NCBI RefSeq assembly: GCF_014873915.1 | Contig: NZ_JADBEJ010000004.1 | Span: 62,001-126,000, forward strand | Length of the DNA stretch: 64,000 nt | Direction of reading: 5' to 3' | Source: Amycolatopsis roodepoortensis | GTDB taxonomy: Bacteria > Actinomycetota > Actinomycetes > Mycobacteriales > Pseudonocardiaceae | In this document: in pieces, positions 1 through 7,371 of the stretch | Numbering within the stretch: position 1 is the stretch's first letter | Layout of the letters: the number at the start of each line of letters is the position of its first letter | Translations under genes and position numbers: made by a program | The notes under the pieces: generated by a model | The model's input: the letters and a program-made list of their open reading frames with translations, nothing else | Databases searched by the model: none | Told to the model about the DNA's origin: nothing

Positions 1-362
1 CGATCGCGGGACTCGGCGCGAGCGTCGAATCCGGGTTCCAGCTCATCGCCGGGCTCACCGGGGTCGCCGGCGCCATCGAAGGCGCCGACCTCGTCATCAC
101 CGGCGAGGGCTCACTGGACGAGCAGAGCCTCGACGGCAAGGCCCCGGCGGGTATCGCGGCCCGCGCGCGGGAGCACGCGGTGCCGCTGATGGTGCTGGCC
201 GGGCGGATCCAGCTGGACCAGAGCCAGCTCGCCGGCCTCGGTGTCGTGGGCAGCGCCGCCCTGATCGACCACGCGCCTTCGCTCGACCACGCGCGTGCGC
301 ACGCGGCGGAGCTCCTGCGCGAACGGGCCGGCGAGCTGGTCCGCGCCTGGGCCCGGACCTAA
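1..362 (+). CDS. Glycerate kinase, C-terminal part (5' end outside window)
   Basis: This is the last ~119 residues of a type-1 glycerate kinase, which phosphorylates D-glycerate with ATP. The open frame runs from base 3 (IAGLGASVESGFQL) to TAA at 360-362. The family signature LVITGEGSLDEQSLDGKAP, with its glycine-rich loop and SLDxQSxxGK block, is present, followed by VPLMVLAGRI. The start lies upstream of the window. The stop overlaps the TAG of the convergent HesB-like gene by 2 bases, so no terminator separates them. Family identity is clear; which glycerate pathway it serves cannot be seen. Confidence 0.9.
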   Translation, partial: IAGLGASVESGFQLIAGLTGVAGAIEGADLVITGEGSLDEQSLDGKAPAGIAARAREHAVPLMVLAGRIQLDQSQLAGLGVVGSAALIDHAPSLDHARAHAAELLRERAGELVRAWART

Positions 363-670
363 CTGCCGGGCTGGGGCTGAGCCTGCGGGAGTACGGCGAA
401 GGCGACTTCGCCGGTTTCGTCCTGCTGGACGTCGAGCACCTTGTCGTCGAGCAGCTCGGCCGCTTCCGGCTCCAAGAACACCTTCGGGCCGCCGTCGGCG
501 CCGAGGACCTTGTCGCCGCTTTCCGGCTCGGGGGCGACGGAAACCGCGAGCTGGGGACTGTCCCCCTGCTGGGAATGCATCGCGAACCGCAGGCCGCCCC
601 CGTCCTGGCCGTTCTCCTGTCCGGTCAGTGCGGTGATCGCCTCGGCGGCGGCTTCGGTGACTGTCAGCAT
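359..670 (-). CDS. HesB/IscA-like protein lacking the cluster-binding cysteines
   Basis: 103 residues from ATG at 670, preceded by a GAAGGAAGG ribosome site. The N-terminus MLTVTEAAAEAITAL and the later VFLEPEAAELLDD segment resemble A-type iron-sulfur carriers (HesB/IscA). Canonical members bind iron or clusters through three cysteines. This protein has no cysteine at all, so an ordinary Fe-S carrier role is unlikely. It is acidic and soluble with no signal peptide. A longer reading frame extends upstream to 958, but its Arg-rich, low-complexity translation and this strong internal start argue against it. Cysteine-less paralogues of this kind are annotated in actinomycetes; their function is not known to me. 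Confidence 0.75.
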   Translation of the reverse strand: MLTVTEAAAEAITALTGQENGQDGGGLRFAMHSQQGDSPQLAVSVAPEPESGDKVLGADGGPKVFLEPEAAELLDDKVLDVQQDETGEVAFAVLPQAQPQPGS

Positions 671-752
671 CTCTGCCCTTCCTTCGTCGCGGTCTTGCAC
701 TTGACCGACCACGCTAGGGGCTGTCGGCATGGCCCGCCGTCTGAGTGAAAGA

Positions 753-968
753 TCATTTCTCGCCGACGTCCGGCTCCTCCTCGGCCAGCCGCATCGCGTG
801 CGACTCGCCTTCGCGGATCTCCGCGGGCGTGGTCCCGAAGCGGTCTGCCCCGCTCCAGTGCTCGGGTGGTTCGACACCTTCCTCGAGCGGGTCGACGCGG
901 AGTTCGTCCTCGTCGAGTGCCTCGCTGGGATCCAACGTTTCCGGCTCCGCGGTCTCACGGTCGCTCAT
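753..968 (-). CDS. Small acidic protein, DUF5709-like
   Basis: 71 residues starting MSDRETAEPETLDP from ATG at 968. Nearly a third of the residues are Asp or Glu. The pattern DPLEEGVEPPEHWSGAD, then FGTTPAEIREGES, then RLAEEEPDV matches the short actinobacterial DUF5709 family as I remember it. There is no signal peptide, membrane segment or cysteine. Function is unknown. It stands alone between the HesB-like gene and the divergent gtrA-like gene, with about 170 bp before the latter. Confidence 0.75.
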   Translation of the reverse strand: MSDRETAEPETLDPSEALDEDELRVDPLEEGVEPPEHWSGADRFGTTPAEIREGESHAMRLAEEEPDVGEK

Positions 969-1140
969 CGGCCGCTCCCTCCTGGTCGGACGTTGGCCGG
1001 GACATGCTGTACTCGACCCGGTCCCTGTGGCTTACCCGGCGTCTCCGCAGGCCAAACGGCGACGCTGTCGCGGGGATCACAATTTCTCAGGTGGTTCATT
1101 ACCTTCACAAGTTTGTGAAACAAGGAGTAGCGTCGTCGGT

Positions 1141-1596
1141 ATGACCACCACCAGGTGGGCGCCAGGGCACCGGATCATCCGGCGCGCGCCGGAGCGGCAT
1201 CACGAACTCGGCAACCATGCCGCTTGGTACGTCGTCGCCGGCGTCGCCGCCACCGGTTTGCAGGCGGTGCTGTTCCTGGCCCTGCAGCCGATCCTCGGCC
1301 CCCAGCTCGCCAATCTGGTCGCGCTCGCGGTCACGACCGTCGGGAACACCGAGTTCCACCGTCGGGTCACCTTCGCCGCCCGGAAGAGCAACGCGGGGAA
1401 GCGGCATTTCCAGGACTTGGTGACCTTCGCCTTCTACGCCGCGTACGGCTCGATCGTGCTGGCGTCGCTCGACGCGGTGATCACCGAGCCGACCGCGCTG
1501 GAACAGACGGGCGCCCTTCTCGCGGCCAGCGTCGTGGGCGGCATCGCGCGCTTCGTGGTCCTTCGCTGGTGGGTCTTCGCGCGCCGGAACGCCTAG
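1141..1596 (+). CDS. GtrA family membrane protein
   Basis: 151 residues with four hydrophobic segments, near residues 26-44, 51-68, 90-108 and 119-140. The pattern AAWYVVAGVAATGLQAVLF, NLVALAVTTVGNTEFHRRVTF and a C-terminal RFVVLRWWVF is that of GtrA proteins, which are thought to help move lipid-linked sugars across the membrane for polymer glycosylation. I chose ATG 1141 because AAGGAG lies 13 bases upstream (1122-1127). The frame is open further upstream but codes for compositionally unlikely protein. The stop codon lies inside the first copy of a 22-bp direct repeat that recurs at the start of the next gene. Confidence 0.85.
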   Translation: MTTTRWAPGHRIIRRAPERHHELGNHAAWYVVAGVAATGLQAVLFLALQPILGPQLANLVALAVTTVGNTEFHRRVTFAARKSNAGKRHFQDLVTFAFYAAYGSIVLASLDAVITEPTALEQTGALLAASVVGGIARFVVLRWWVFARRNA

Positions 1597-1648
1597 TCTC
1601 CTTCAGGTGGCGTCCCGTAAGTCTTGTTGACAGCCTCAGCACCCCAGT

Positions 1649-1702
1649 GTCGCGAAAGCCACTTTCGGGACATCAGATGTCGCGAAAGTGGCTTTCGCGG
1701 CA
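1649..1702. repeat. Paired GCGAAAGCCACTTTCG palindromes
   Basis: Two short palindromes with a CGAAAG-CCA-CTTTCG core, in opposite orientation, separated by about 9 bp. The same paired arrangement occurs twice at 24119-24266. Each can fold alone, or the two can pair with each other. Confidence 0.8.
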
Positions 1703-1811
1703 CGCTCCGACTGCACGACGATCTGCGGGACGCCGTCGCCCGAGCCCACAGTCCACAGTCCCCGAGAGGACAGTGGCCGGTTAGTCCGACTTGGGCAGTT
1801 TCACGGTGGGG

Positions 1812-1853
1812 CGTGAGTGGCGTTTCGGGTTAGAGCCCGAAACGCCACTCACG
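1812..1853. terminator. Palindrome with 18-bp perfect arms (CGTGAGTGG family)
   Basis: Arms at 1812-1829 and 1836-1853 around a 6-base loop, starting CGTGAGTGGCG and ending CCACTCACG. There is no T-tract. Related outer arms occur at 15368-15409 and 49827-49874. It could end transcription of the gtrA-like gene or be a dispersed palindromic element. Confidence 0.55.
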
Positions 1854-1969
1854 ACCCCACATGAAACCGCACACACAAGCATCAAACGGACACCAGGCCG
1901 CCAAAATCGTCCTTTGTGGACATTTGAGGAAAGGCGCGGACTTGCAGGACAGCGCCTAGTCTCCTTCAG

Positions 1970-2320
1970 GTGGCAGAGATCAACGGCCCGCACGAAGGCG
2001 GCTCCGAACCCGATTACCGATTCACGCTCGCCAACGAACGGACCTTCCTCGCCTGGCTCCGGACGGCGCTCGGCCTGCTGGCCGGCGGCGTCGCCGTCCA
2101 TCAACTGGTTCCCGACCCGAGCGCGCTGAGCACCGTCCTGGCGGGGCTGTGCGTCCTGCTGGCCGCCGTCCTCGCGGCGAGCGCGTATCCACGCTGGCGG
2201 CAGGTGCAGAGCGCGATGCGCGCGGGACGGCCGCTGCCGAAGAGCGGGATGCTGGTCCTGCTGACCGCCGGGATCCTCGCGATCACCCTGACGGCGGCGG
2301 CACTGGTGGTCTTTTCGTGA
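1970..2320 (+). CDS. YidH/DUF202 family inner-membrane protein
   Basis: 116 residues from GTG at 1970. The motif FTLANERTFLAWLRTALGLLAGGVAV is the DUF202 signature. Three hydrophobic segments lie near residues 32-48, 54-72 and 93-114. The biochemical role is not established. The GTG lies inside the second copy of the 22-bp direct repeat, with CTCC/CAGG but no strong ribosome site ahead of it. Its TGA overlaps the GTG of a second DUF202 gene (GTGA), so the two are translationally coupled and probably form a heteromeric pair. Confidence 0.85.
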   Translation: MAEINGPHEGGSEPDYRFTLANERTFLAWLRTALGLLAGGVAVHQLVPDPSALSTVLAGLCVLLAAVLAASAYPRWRQVQSAMRAGRPLPKSGMLVLLTAGILAITLTAAALVVFS

Positions 2321-2619
2321 GCCCGCACGATCACGGAGCGCAAGCGGAACGGACCGGGCTGGCGTGGCGGCGGACCGCGCTCGCGGCTACTGCCTGCACA
2401 CTCCTTCTTCTGCACACCGCGGCCCGGCGAGGCTGGGGGACGGCGGTCGTCCCGGTCGTGTTCGCGGGCACCATGGTGATCACCTTCGTCGTCGCCGGCG
2501 CGATCCGTGAACGAGCACTGCGCCGTGCGGAAATCCCGAAACCTCTCAACCCATCCCTTGCTGTCACGGCATCGGCACTCGTCGTAGCGACGGCGATCGC
2601 CCTGATCGCGGTACGCTAA
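2317..2619 (+). CDS. Second DUF202 family membrane protein
   Basis: 100 residues from GTG at 2317, which shares GTGA with the stop of the preceding DUF202 gene. It keeps the family core ERTGLAWRRTALAATACTLLLL, followed by two more hydrophobic stretches (about residues 42-60 and 79-98). It is a shorter paralogue of its neighbour. The overlap supports joint translation and an adjacent role in the membrane. Function is unknown. About 250 bp without a clear gene follow before the sigma-factor gene. Confidence 0.82.
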   Translation: MSPHDHGAQAERTGLAWRRTALAATACTLLLLHTAARRGWGTAVVPVVFAGTMVITFVVAGAIRERALRRAEIPKPLNPSLAVTASALVVATAIALIAVR

Positions 2620-2869
2620 GTGCCGCGCACATCCTGCGACGGCGAAGCCCGTTTTCCCGCCGCAGAGTCTCGGTTGTATTAAGCCGACTCCGGCGAATGG
2701 GCTATCTCTAGTTGAAATCTTTACTGCCGCCCGACCGGCGCCTACGATTACGCTGCGTCGCAACGGCGGCAGATGGATCTGATCTTACGGAGCATCTGCC
2801 GCCCTCAATCGTTACGGAGTGTTGACCCCTCGACAGCGACGGTCGCAGGGTCGGCCGGGGAGGACGACC

Positions 2870-3526
2870 ATGCAAGCACCTTCCAGCGCGTCCAGAACCG
2901 TCACCCCCGACGCGGTCCCCGGGTACACGACTCCCGAGAACCTGCCGCGGCCGGGCGGACGGCTGACGAAGGAAGACCTCGATCCGCTCGTCAAGGACGC
3001 GGGCGACGGGAATCCCGCCGCGATCCAGTCCCTCCTGCGGATGATCGGGCCCGTCGTGGTCCGCTACTGCCGCGCCAGAATGGGCGGCCGCGACCTGTCC
3101 TACCTGTCGGCGGACGACGTCGCGCAGGAAGTGTGCATGGCGGTGCTGAAGGCGCTGCCCGGCTATCAGGATCGCGGCGGTTCGTTCCTCTATCTCGTGC
3201 ACGCCATCGCCGCCAACAAGGTCGCCGACGCCTATCGCGCGGTCTCCCGTGACCGGTCGGAACCGGTCCCGGAACTGCCGGAACGGCCCATCGGCGACAA
3301 CGAACCCGAAACCCACGCCCTGCACCTCGACCTCGGTGCCCGGCTCAGCCGCCTGCTCTCCACCCTGCCGCGGGTGCAGCAGGAGATCCTCGCCCTCCGC
3401 ATCGCCGTCGGCCTTTCCGCCGCCGAAACGGCCGAGGCGCTCGGGATCTCCGCCGGCAACGTGCGCGTGACGCAGCACCGCGCACTGGCCCGCCTGCGGA
3501 CGATGGTCAAGCAGGACGAGTTCTGA
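2870..3526 (+). CDS. RNA polymerase sigma factor, SigD/ShbA type
   Basis: 218 residues from ATG 2870, with GGGGAGGA about 5 bases upstream. Region 2 is AIQSLLRMIGPVVVRYCRARMG...LSADDVAQEVCMAVLKALPGY and region 4 is LPRVQQEILALRIAVGLSAAETAEALGISAGNVRVTQHRALARLR. Both match M. tuberculosis SigD and Streptomyces ShbA closely, including VVRYCRAR and SADDVAQEVC. In Streptomyces this factor drives the principal sigma gene hrdB. The N-terminal ~30 residues are Pro-rich and disordered-looking. No anti-sigma gene is adjacent. It may be a paralogue rather than the canonical shbA, which usually sits near guaB/groES. Confidence 0.85.
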   Translation: MQAPSSASRTVTPDAVPGYTTPENLPRPGGRLTKEDLDPLVKDAGDGNPAAIQSLLRMIGPVVVRYCRARMGGRDLSYLSADDVAQEVCMAVLKALPGYQDRGGSFLYLVHAIAANKVADAYRAVSRDRSEPVPELPERPIGDNEPETHALHLDLGARLSRLLSTLPRVQQEILALRIAVGLSAAETAEALGISAGNVRVTQHRALARLRTMVKQDEF

Positions 3527-3613
3527 TCTTTCCTCCCCCCGCCGCGGGTCATCGACCGGCGGCTCCAGGCGCCCGGACCCCGCGCCGACCACTTTCCTCT
3601 TTCCCGGAGCGGT

Positions 3614-3853
3614 TCACCGCCACAGTCCGGCGAAGCCAACTGCCCGGAGCACCTTCGAAACCACCGAGGGATCCGGTTCCGCCTGGGGTGTCTCCTCACG
3701 TAACCGCTCGCTGAGCGAGTCCGCGCGGGCGCTGGCCCGCCGCGCCTGGGCGCGTGACTCCATCGCCCGGCGTTGCGCGACGAAGGCGACGCGCAACGCC
3801 ACCAGGGCCACCACGAGCGCGACCCCGCTGATCACCAGAGCCACGACGATCAC
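3614..3853 (-). CDS. Small single-pass membrane protein, unknown
   Basis: 79 residues if read from GTG 3853, with GGAG about 13 bases upstream. One membrane helix (VIVVALVISGVALVVALVAL) is followed by a basic, coiled-coil-prone stretch (QRRAMESRAQARRASARADSLSERLREE). I do not recognise the family. An upstream start at 3940 in the same frame would add 29 residues without hydrophobic content. It converges on the sigma-factor gene with 87 bp between. Confidence 0.5.
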   Translation of the reverse strand: MIVVALVISGVALVVALVALRVAFVAQRRAMESRAQARRASARADSLSERLREETPQAEPDPSVVSKVLRAVGFAGLWR

Positions 3854-3949
3854 CGGTGGGGTTCTTTCTCCATAGTCACGAGCAGTCGATACCCGCCCCG
3901 CCATCGGCCAAACCGGTGCGGCACGTGGGGCTCGGCACATCCGGCCCGC

Positions 3950-4198
3950 TCACGCTCCCCGCTGCACGACCATCGTGTCGAGGACGGACGCCGCCAGCCT
4001 GAGCTCGTCCTCGTCCGGGTGCGGTTTCCCGGCGACCCTGGCCCGGAGTTCCTCCGCGGTCGTCACCACCATCGCCCCGTCAGGGTGCGCCTCACCGCCG
4101 GCGGCGACCACCCGGAGCTCGCCCCCGACCAGGATCAGCACCGGTTCCGGCAGATCGGAATCGAGCAAACGGCGGAGATCCGCACTGGTCACCGTCAT
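3950..4198 (-). CDS. Small protein of unknown function, end of the fucose lactonase operon
   Basis: 82 residues from ATG 4198, which overlaps the preceding small gene's TGA (ATGA). The sequence is soluble, with a beta-rich middle (VLILVGGELRVVAAGGEAH) and an acidic helical C-terminus (HPDEDELRLAASVLDTMV). I do not recognise it. Its coupling to a 55-residue gene, and through it to the lactonase gene, suggests regular co-expression with fucose catabolism. The sequence itself points to no enzymatic role. Confidence 0.6.
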   Translation of the reverse strand: MTVTSADLRRLLDSDLPEPVLILVGGELRVVAAGGEAHPDGAMVVTTAEELRARVAGKPHPDEDELRLAASVLDTMVVQRGA

Positions 4199-4362
4199 CG
4201 CGGTTCTCCCTCGTCCTCATCGTCCGTAGGAACGGACGTGTCGTCCTCGTTGTCGACGGGCCCGAAGCCTTCGGCGGGCTCCGGTGCGCCCGGTCCGGCG
4301 TCCGCGGCCGCGATACGGACTTCCCCGGTGTGGGGGTTCGGTTCGAAGGGTGCTGTAGTCAT
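4195..4362 (-). CDS. 55-residue acidic protein of unknown function
   Basis: Starts MTTAPFEPNPHTGEVRIAAAD at ATG 4362, overlapping the lactonase TGA by ATGA. It ends by ATGA overlap with the next small gene. The C-terminal half is almost entirely acidic (DNEDD, DDEDEGE) and probably disordered. No family is recognised. The double overlap is the main evidence that it is translated. Confidence 0.6.
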   Translation of the reverse strand: MTTAPFEPNPHTGEVRIAAADAGPGAPEPAEGFGPVDNEDDTSVPTDDEDEGEPR

Positions 4363-5204
4363 GAAGGCCGGGTACCCGCCGAGGGGAGCCGGTAAGCACG
4401 CTTCGCGTTGCCGTCGAAGAACTCCAGCCGCTCGGCATCGCTCAGCGAGCCCGTCAGCGAAAAAGCGGTATCCACGACGACTTCGTACGCGGCCGCGAGC
4501 TCGCAGACCGGCCAGTCGGAGCCGAACATCAGCCGCGAAGCGCCGAAAGACTCCAGGACGTGCTCGGCCCAGCGCGCCAGCTGCCCGACCTTCCAGCGCG
4601 CCCAGTCGGCCTCGGTCACCAGCCCCGAAAGCTTGCAGTACACGTTGTCCAGCTCCCCCAGCGCCGCGACACCGTCCGCCCACGGCTGCCATTCACCCGA
4701 GGCGATCGGCGGCTTCGCGGCGTGGTCGAGCACGAAAACCTGGTCCGGTAACGCTTTCGCGGCGGCGAGCGCGGCGGGGAGCTGCGGCGGCTTCACCAGC
4801 AGGTCGTACGCCAGCCCTGCCTCGCCGAGGGCGGCGAGACCGCGCAGGACCTCGGGCCGCGTCAGCCAGGACGGGTCCGCCTCGTCCTCCACCTGGTGCC
4901 GGATTCCCACCAGCGGCCCGGAAAACGAGGCCACGCGCTCGGCGACGTCCGGCGCGGTGAGGTCCGTCCAGCCGACGACGCCGGCGACGAGCGGTTCGGC
5001 CTGAGCCACGGAAAGGAACTCGCGCGTCTCCTCTTCCGACGAGACCGTCTGCACCAGCACGGTCCCCTTCACCCCCGCCGCCTTCGTCACCGCGCGGAGA
5101 TCGTCCACTGTGTACGGATGGCGGATCGGATCCAGTGCCGTGCCGGTCATCCACGGGTACTCCCGCCGCGACGGATCCCAAAGATGGTGGTGCGCGTCGA
5201 TCAC
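4359..5204 (-). CDS. Amidohydrolase-2 family lactonase, probable L-fucono-lactonase
   Basis: 281 residues from GTG 5204, overlapping the upstream dehydrogenase stop (GTGA). The N-terminal metal motif IDAHHHLWD, the central VFVLDHAAKPPI and the C-terminal RLMFGSDWPVCEL are those of COG3618 TIM-barrel hydrolases, which include L-fucono-1,5-lactonase and L-rhamnono-lactonase. In this operon it should open the lactone made by the aldose dehydrogenase to L-fuconate in the cytoplasm. The specific substrate is inferred from the neighbours: mutarotase, dehydrogenase, and fuconate dehydratase across the regulator. Confidence 0.82.
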   Translation of the reverse strand: MIDAHHHLWDPSRREYPWMTGTALDPIRHPYTVDDLRAVTKAAGVKGTVLVQTVSSEEETREFLSVAQAEPLVAGVVGWTDLTAPDVAERVASFSGPLVGIRHQVEDEADPSWLTRPEVLRGLAALGEAGLAYDLLVKPPQLPAALAAAKALPDQVFVLDHAAKPPIASGEWQPWADGVAALGELDNVYCKLSGLVTEADWARWKVGQLARWAEHVLESFGASRLMFGSDWPVCELAAAYEVVVDTAFSLTGSLSDAERLEFFDGNAKRAYRLPSAGTRPS

Positions 5205-6172
5205 GGCCGTCCCTCCTGTCGCAGCACGATGTCCTCACGCAACAGTCCCGCACGGATCAGGTCCGTCCACAACTCGCGAGGCACCGGGCGCCGGAAACGT
5301 TCCGCGTTGAGCCGGACCTGGCCGGGATCGTGCGCGCCGACCACGACGGACACCACCGACGGATGCGCGGCGGGCAGCGCCAAAGCTGCTTGCGGGAGTT
5401 CGACCCCGTGCCGCGCGCAGACGTCGGCGATCCGCTGGGCGCGCTCGACCAGTTCGGCGGGAGCCTCGGCGTAGTCGTACATCGTGCCCGGCGAAGCGGT
5501 GGCGAGGATCCCGGCGTTGAACGCCCCGCCCGCCACCACGTCCACGCCGCGTTCCGCGCACAACGGGAGAAGGTCGTCGAGCGCGGGCTGGTCGAGCAGG
5601 GTGTACCGGCCCGCCAGCAGGATCACGTCGAGATCGAAGCGGCGGACGAACTCCGTGAGCATCGGCGCCTGGTTCATCCCGGCCCCGATGGCGTCGACGA
5701 CACCCTGCTCCCGCAGTTCGAGCAGCGCGGGGAACGCGCCGTCGACGGTGTCCTCGAAATGCTCGTCCGGGTCGTGCACGTAGACGACGTCGACGCGGTC
5801 GAGCCCCAGCCGCTCCAGACTGTCCTCAAGCGACCGGAGGATCCCGTCGCGGCTGAAGTCCCACCGGCGCTTGTACGCGGCGGGAACGACGAAACCCTGC
5901 GAGTCGGTGCGCGAAGCGCCTTCGGGATCGGGTTCCAGCACGCGGCCGACCTTCGTGGAGACCACGAAATCCGCGCGGGGATACGCCGAAAGCGCCGCGC
6001 CCAGCCGTCGTTCCGACAGCCCGAGACCGTAGTGCGGCGCGGTGTCGAAGTAGCGGATGCCTTCGTCCCACGCCTGCCGGACGGTCGCTTCGGCCGTCTC
6101 GTCGGTGATGGCGTGGTACAGGTTGCCCAGCTGCGCGCAGCCGAGCCCCAGTGGGGACAGGGGGATCTTCAC
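5201..6172 (-). CDS. Aldo/keto reductase, probable L-fucose (aldose) 1-dehydrogenase
   Basis: 323 residues from GTG 6172, overlapping the mutarotase stop (GTGA). The start LSPLGLGCAQLGNLYHAITDE, the catalytic-region FDTAPHYGLGLSERRLG (Asp and Tyr), STKVGR (Lys) and DVVYVHDPDEH (His) are typical of the D-threo-aldose / L-fucose 1-dehydrogenase branch of aldo/keto reductases. It should oxidise L-fucopyranose to L-fuconolactone with NAD(P)+. Its place between mutarotase and lactonase genes fits this. L-galactose or D-arabinose would also fit the family. Confidence 0.85.
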   Translation of the reverse strand: MKIPLSPLGLGCAQLGNLYHAITDETAEATVRQAWDEGIRYFDTAPHYGLGLSERRLGAALSAYPRADFVVSTKVGRVLEPDPEGASRTDSQGFVVPAAYKRRWDFSRDGILRSLEDSLERLGLDRVDVVYVHDPDEHFEDTVDGAFPALLELREQGVVDAIGAGMNQAPMLTEFVRRFDLDVILLAGRYTLLDQPALDDLLPLCAERGVDVVAGGAFNAGILATASPGTMYDYAEAPAELVERAQRIADVCARHGVELPQAALALPAAHPSVVSVVVGAHDPGQVRLNAERFRRPVPRELWTDLIRAGLLREDIVLRQEGRP

Positions 6173-6498
6173 GGAAGCTCCCAGACGAGGCCGAGCCCCG
6201 AATCGCCGCCCGAGTAGTCGTCTTCGACGTCGAGCAGTTCCGACATCCGCGCCTGCCACGGGATGTTGGCCGGATGATCGCGCAGGACCGCACGCATCTT
6301 CGCGTAGTCGTCGACCTCCACGACGTGGAAAAGGTCGAGCCCGTCCCGCCAGATCCGCCACGAACGCACGCCCGCACCGCGCAGGGCTTCGTCCAGGTCG
6401 GGCGGGATGACGGCGTGGACCGACTCGTATTCGGCCTCCTTGCCCGGCTTCAGCCGGGTGTGGAGTGCCACTCTTTGTGGTGCGACACCGTGGGTCAC
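6169..6498 (-). CDS. L-rhamnose-mutarotase-family protein (COG3254), probable L-fucose mutarotase
   Basis: 109 residues from GTG 6498, which has GGAGG 5 bases upstream. A longer frame to 6534 lacks a ribosome site. The pattern VALHTRLKPGKEAEYESVHAVIPPDL, GVRSWRIWRDGLDLFHVVEVDD and a C-terminal tryptophan-rich tail is the dimeric ferredoxin-like RhaM fold, which interconverts alpha and beta anomers. In non-phosphorylative fucose clusters a member of this family supplies the correct anomer to the dehydrogenase. It is the first gene of the left operon and is divergent from the regulator. Confidence 0.85.
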   Translation of the reverse strand: MTHGVAPQRVALHTRLKPGKEAEYESVHAVIPPDLDEALRGAGVRSWRIWRDGLDLFHVVEVDDYAKMRAVLRDHPANIPWQARMSELLDVEDDYSGGDSGLGLVWELP

Positions 6499-6528
6499 CG
6501 CGCCTCCTTCATTCGAAACATGGCACTC

Positions 6529-6556
6529 TGTCAACTAACACTCAAACATCCGAGGT
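6529..6556. promoter_or_regulatory. Candidate operators in the divergent fucose promoter region
   Basis: Two elements lie between the mutarotase and regulator starts. The first is TGTCAACTAACA (6529-6540), with TGT...ACA ends. The second is ACATCCGAGGT (6546-6556). It differs by one base from the perfect palindrome ACATCCGATGT found 58 bp ahead of the other fucose operon. The second element lies 22 bp before the regulator ATG, so autoregulation is likely. This is inferred from position and repetition only. Confidence 0.5.
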
Positions 6557-6577
6557 CTTCGGGGAGGGCGGTGGAAC

Positions 6578-7288
6578 ATGCCGGTCACCGATGTCGCGAT
6601 CGACAAGATCAAGGACATGATCATCTCCGGTGAGCTTGCTCCGGGCGACAGGCTGCCGAAGGAGGCCGAACTGGCCCAGCGGCTCGGTCTGTCCCGCAGT
6701 TCGCTGCGCGAAGCGGTGAAGGCGCTGTGCCTGATCCGCGTGCTCGACGTCCGGCAGGGCGACGGGACGTACGTCACCAGCCTCGAACCGAATCTCCTCC
6801 TCGACGCGATGACGTTCGTGGTGGACTTCCACCGCGACGACACCGTGCTGGACTTCCTCGCCGTGCGCCGGATCCTCGAACCGGCTGCGACGGCGATGGC
6901 CGCGGTGCACATGAGCGACGAGGACATCGAGGAACTAGGCCGCCTGCTCGACGAACTGGCCGACTCGCCGACCGTGGAGGCGCTGGTCGCGAACGACCTG
7001 CAGTTCCACCGCAAGATCGCCGACGGCTCCGGCAATCCGGTGCTGTGCTCGCTGCTGGACAGCCTGTCCGGCCCCACCGCGCGCGCCCGCATCTGGCGCG
7101 GGCTCACCCAGGAGGGCGCGGTCGCGAAGACCCGCGAGCAGCACACGGCGATCTACGAGGCCATCGCGGCCCGCGAGCCCGAACTCGCGCGTTCGTGGGC
7201 GACCGTGCACGTGGCCGGCGTGGAGCAGTGGCTCCGCAACGCGCTCGGCACCGCCGACGACCCCACTTCGGCCGCCGAAGCTTCCTGA
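6578..7288 (+). CDS. FadR-subfamily GntR transcriptional regulator of the fucose cluster
   Basis: 236 residues from ATG 6578, GGGAGG upstream. The N-terminal winged helix (IDKIKDMIISGELAPGDRLPKEAELAQRLGLSRSSLREAVKAL) is followed by a TYVTSL linker and an all-helical FCD ligand domain from about residue 85 to 225. The domain contains the metal/ligand-site pattern FHRKIADGSGNPV and a later EQHTAIYEAI. Such proteins are usually repressors released by a sugar acid. It is divergent from the left fucose operon and converges on the end of the right one, with a hairpin between. L-fuconate or 2-keto-3-deoxy-L-fuconate is the plausible effector; this is inference. Confidence 0.88.
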   Translation: MPVTDVAIDKIKDMIISGELAPGDRLPKEAELAQRLGLSRSSLREAVKALCLIRVLDVRQGDGTYVTSLEPNLLLDAMTFVVDFHRDDTVLDFLAVRRILEPAATAMAAVHMSDEDIEELGRLLDELADSPTVEALVANDLQFHRKIADGSGNPVLCSLLDSLSGPTARARIWRGLTQEGAVAKTREQHTAIYEAIAAREPELARSWATVHVAGVEQWLRNALGTADDPTSAAEAS

Positions 7289-7312
7289 CACCGCACTCTC
7301 CTCCGATCGTCC

Positions 7313-7361
7313 CGTGAAGGCCCCCTTCCCCCGGCTGAGCCGAGGGAAGGGGGCCTTCACG
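7313..7361. terminator. Bidirectional hairpin, GAAGGCCCCCTTC family
   Basis: 24-bp arms with one mismatch around a single central base, lying between the convergent regulator and permease stops. The same element, slightly varied, is at 63441-63493, and a related one is at 51582-51638. Position between convergent genes supports termination in both directions. Confidence 0.75.
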
Positions 7362-7371
7362 CGCTCGACTG

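Larger units (their letters stand above)
1590..1974. repeat. 22-bp direct repeat flanking a 363-bp palindrome-bearing insert
   Basis: The 22 bases at 1590-1611 recur exactly at 1953-1974. The first copy contains the gtrA-like TAG; the second contains the GTG start of the YidH-like gene. If one copy plus the interval is removed, the two genes lie about 9 bp apart, which would suit a coupled pair. The interval holds a GAAAGCC palindrome pair (1649-1702) and an 18-bp-arm hairpin (1812-1829 / 1836-1853). I see no gene in it. Confidence 0.8.

Noticed and set aside
1590..1974. Insertion sequence or integron cassette
   Set aside because: No transposase, no terminal inverted repeats and no coding frame; only direct repeats and palindromes are visible.
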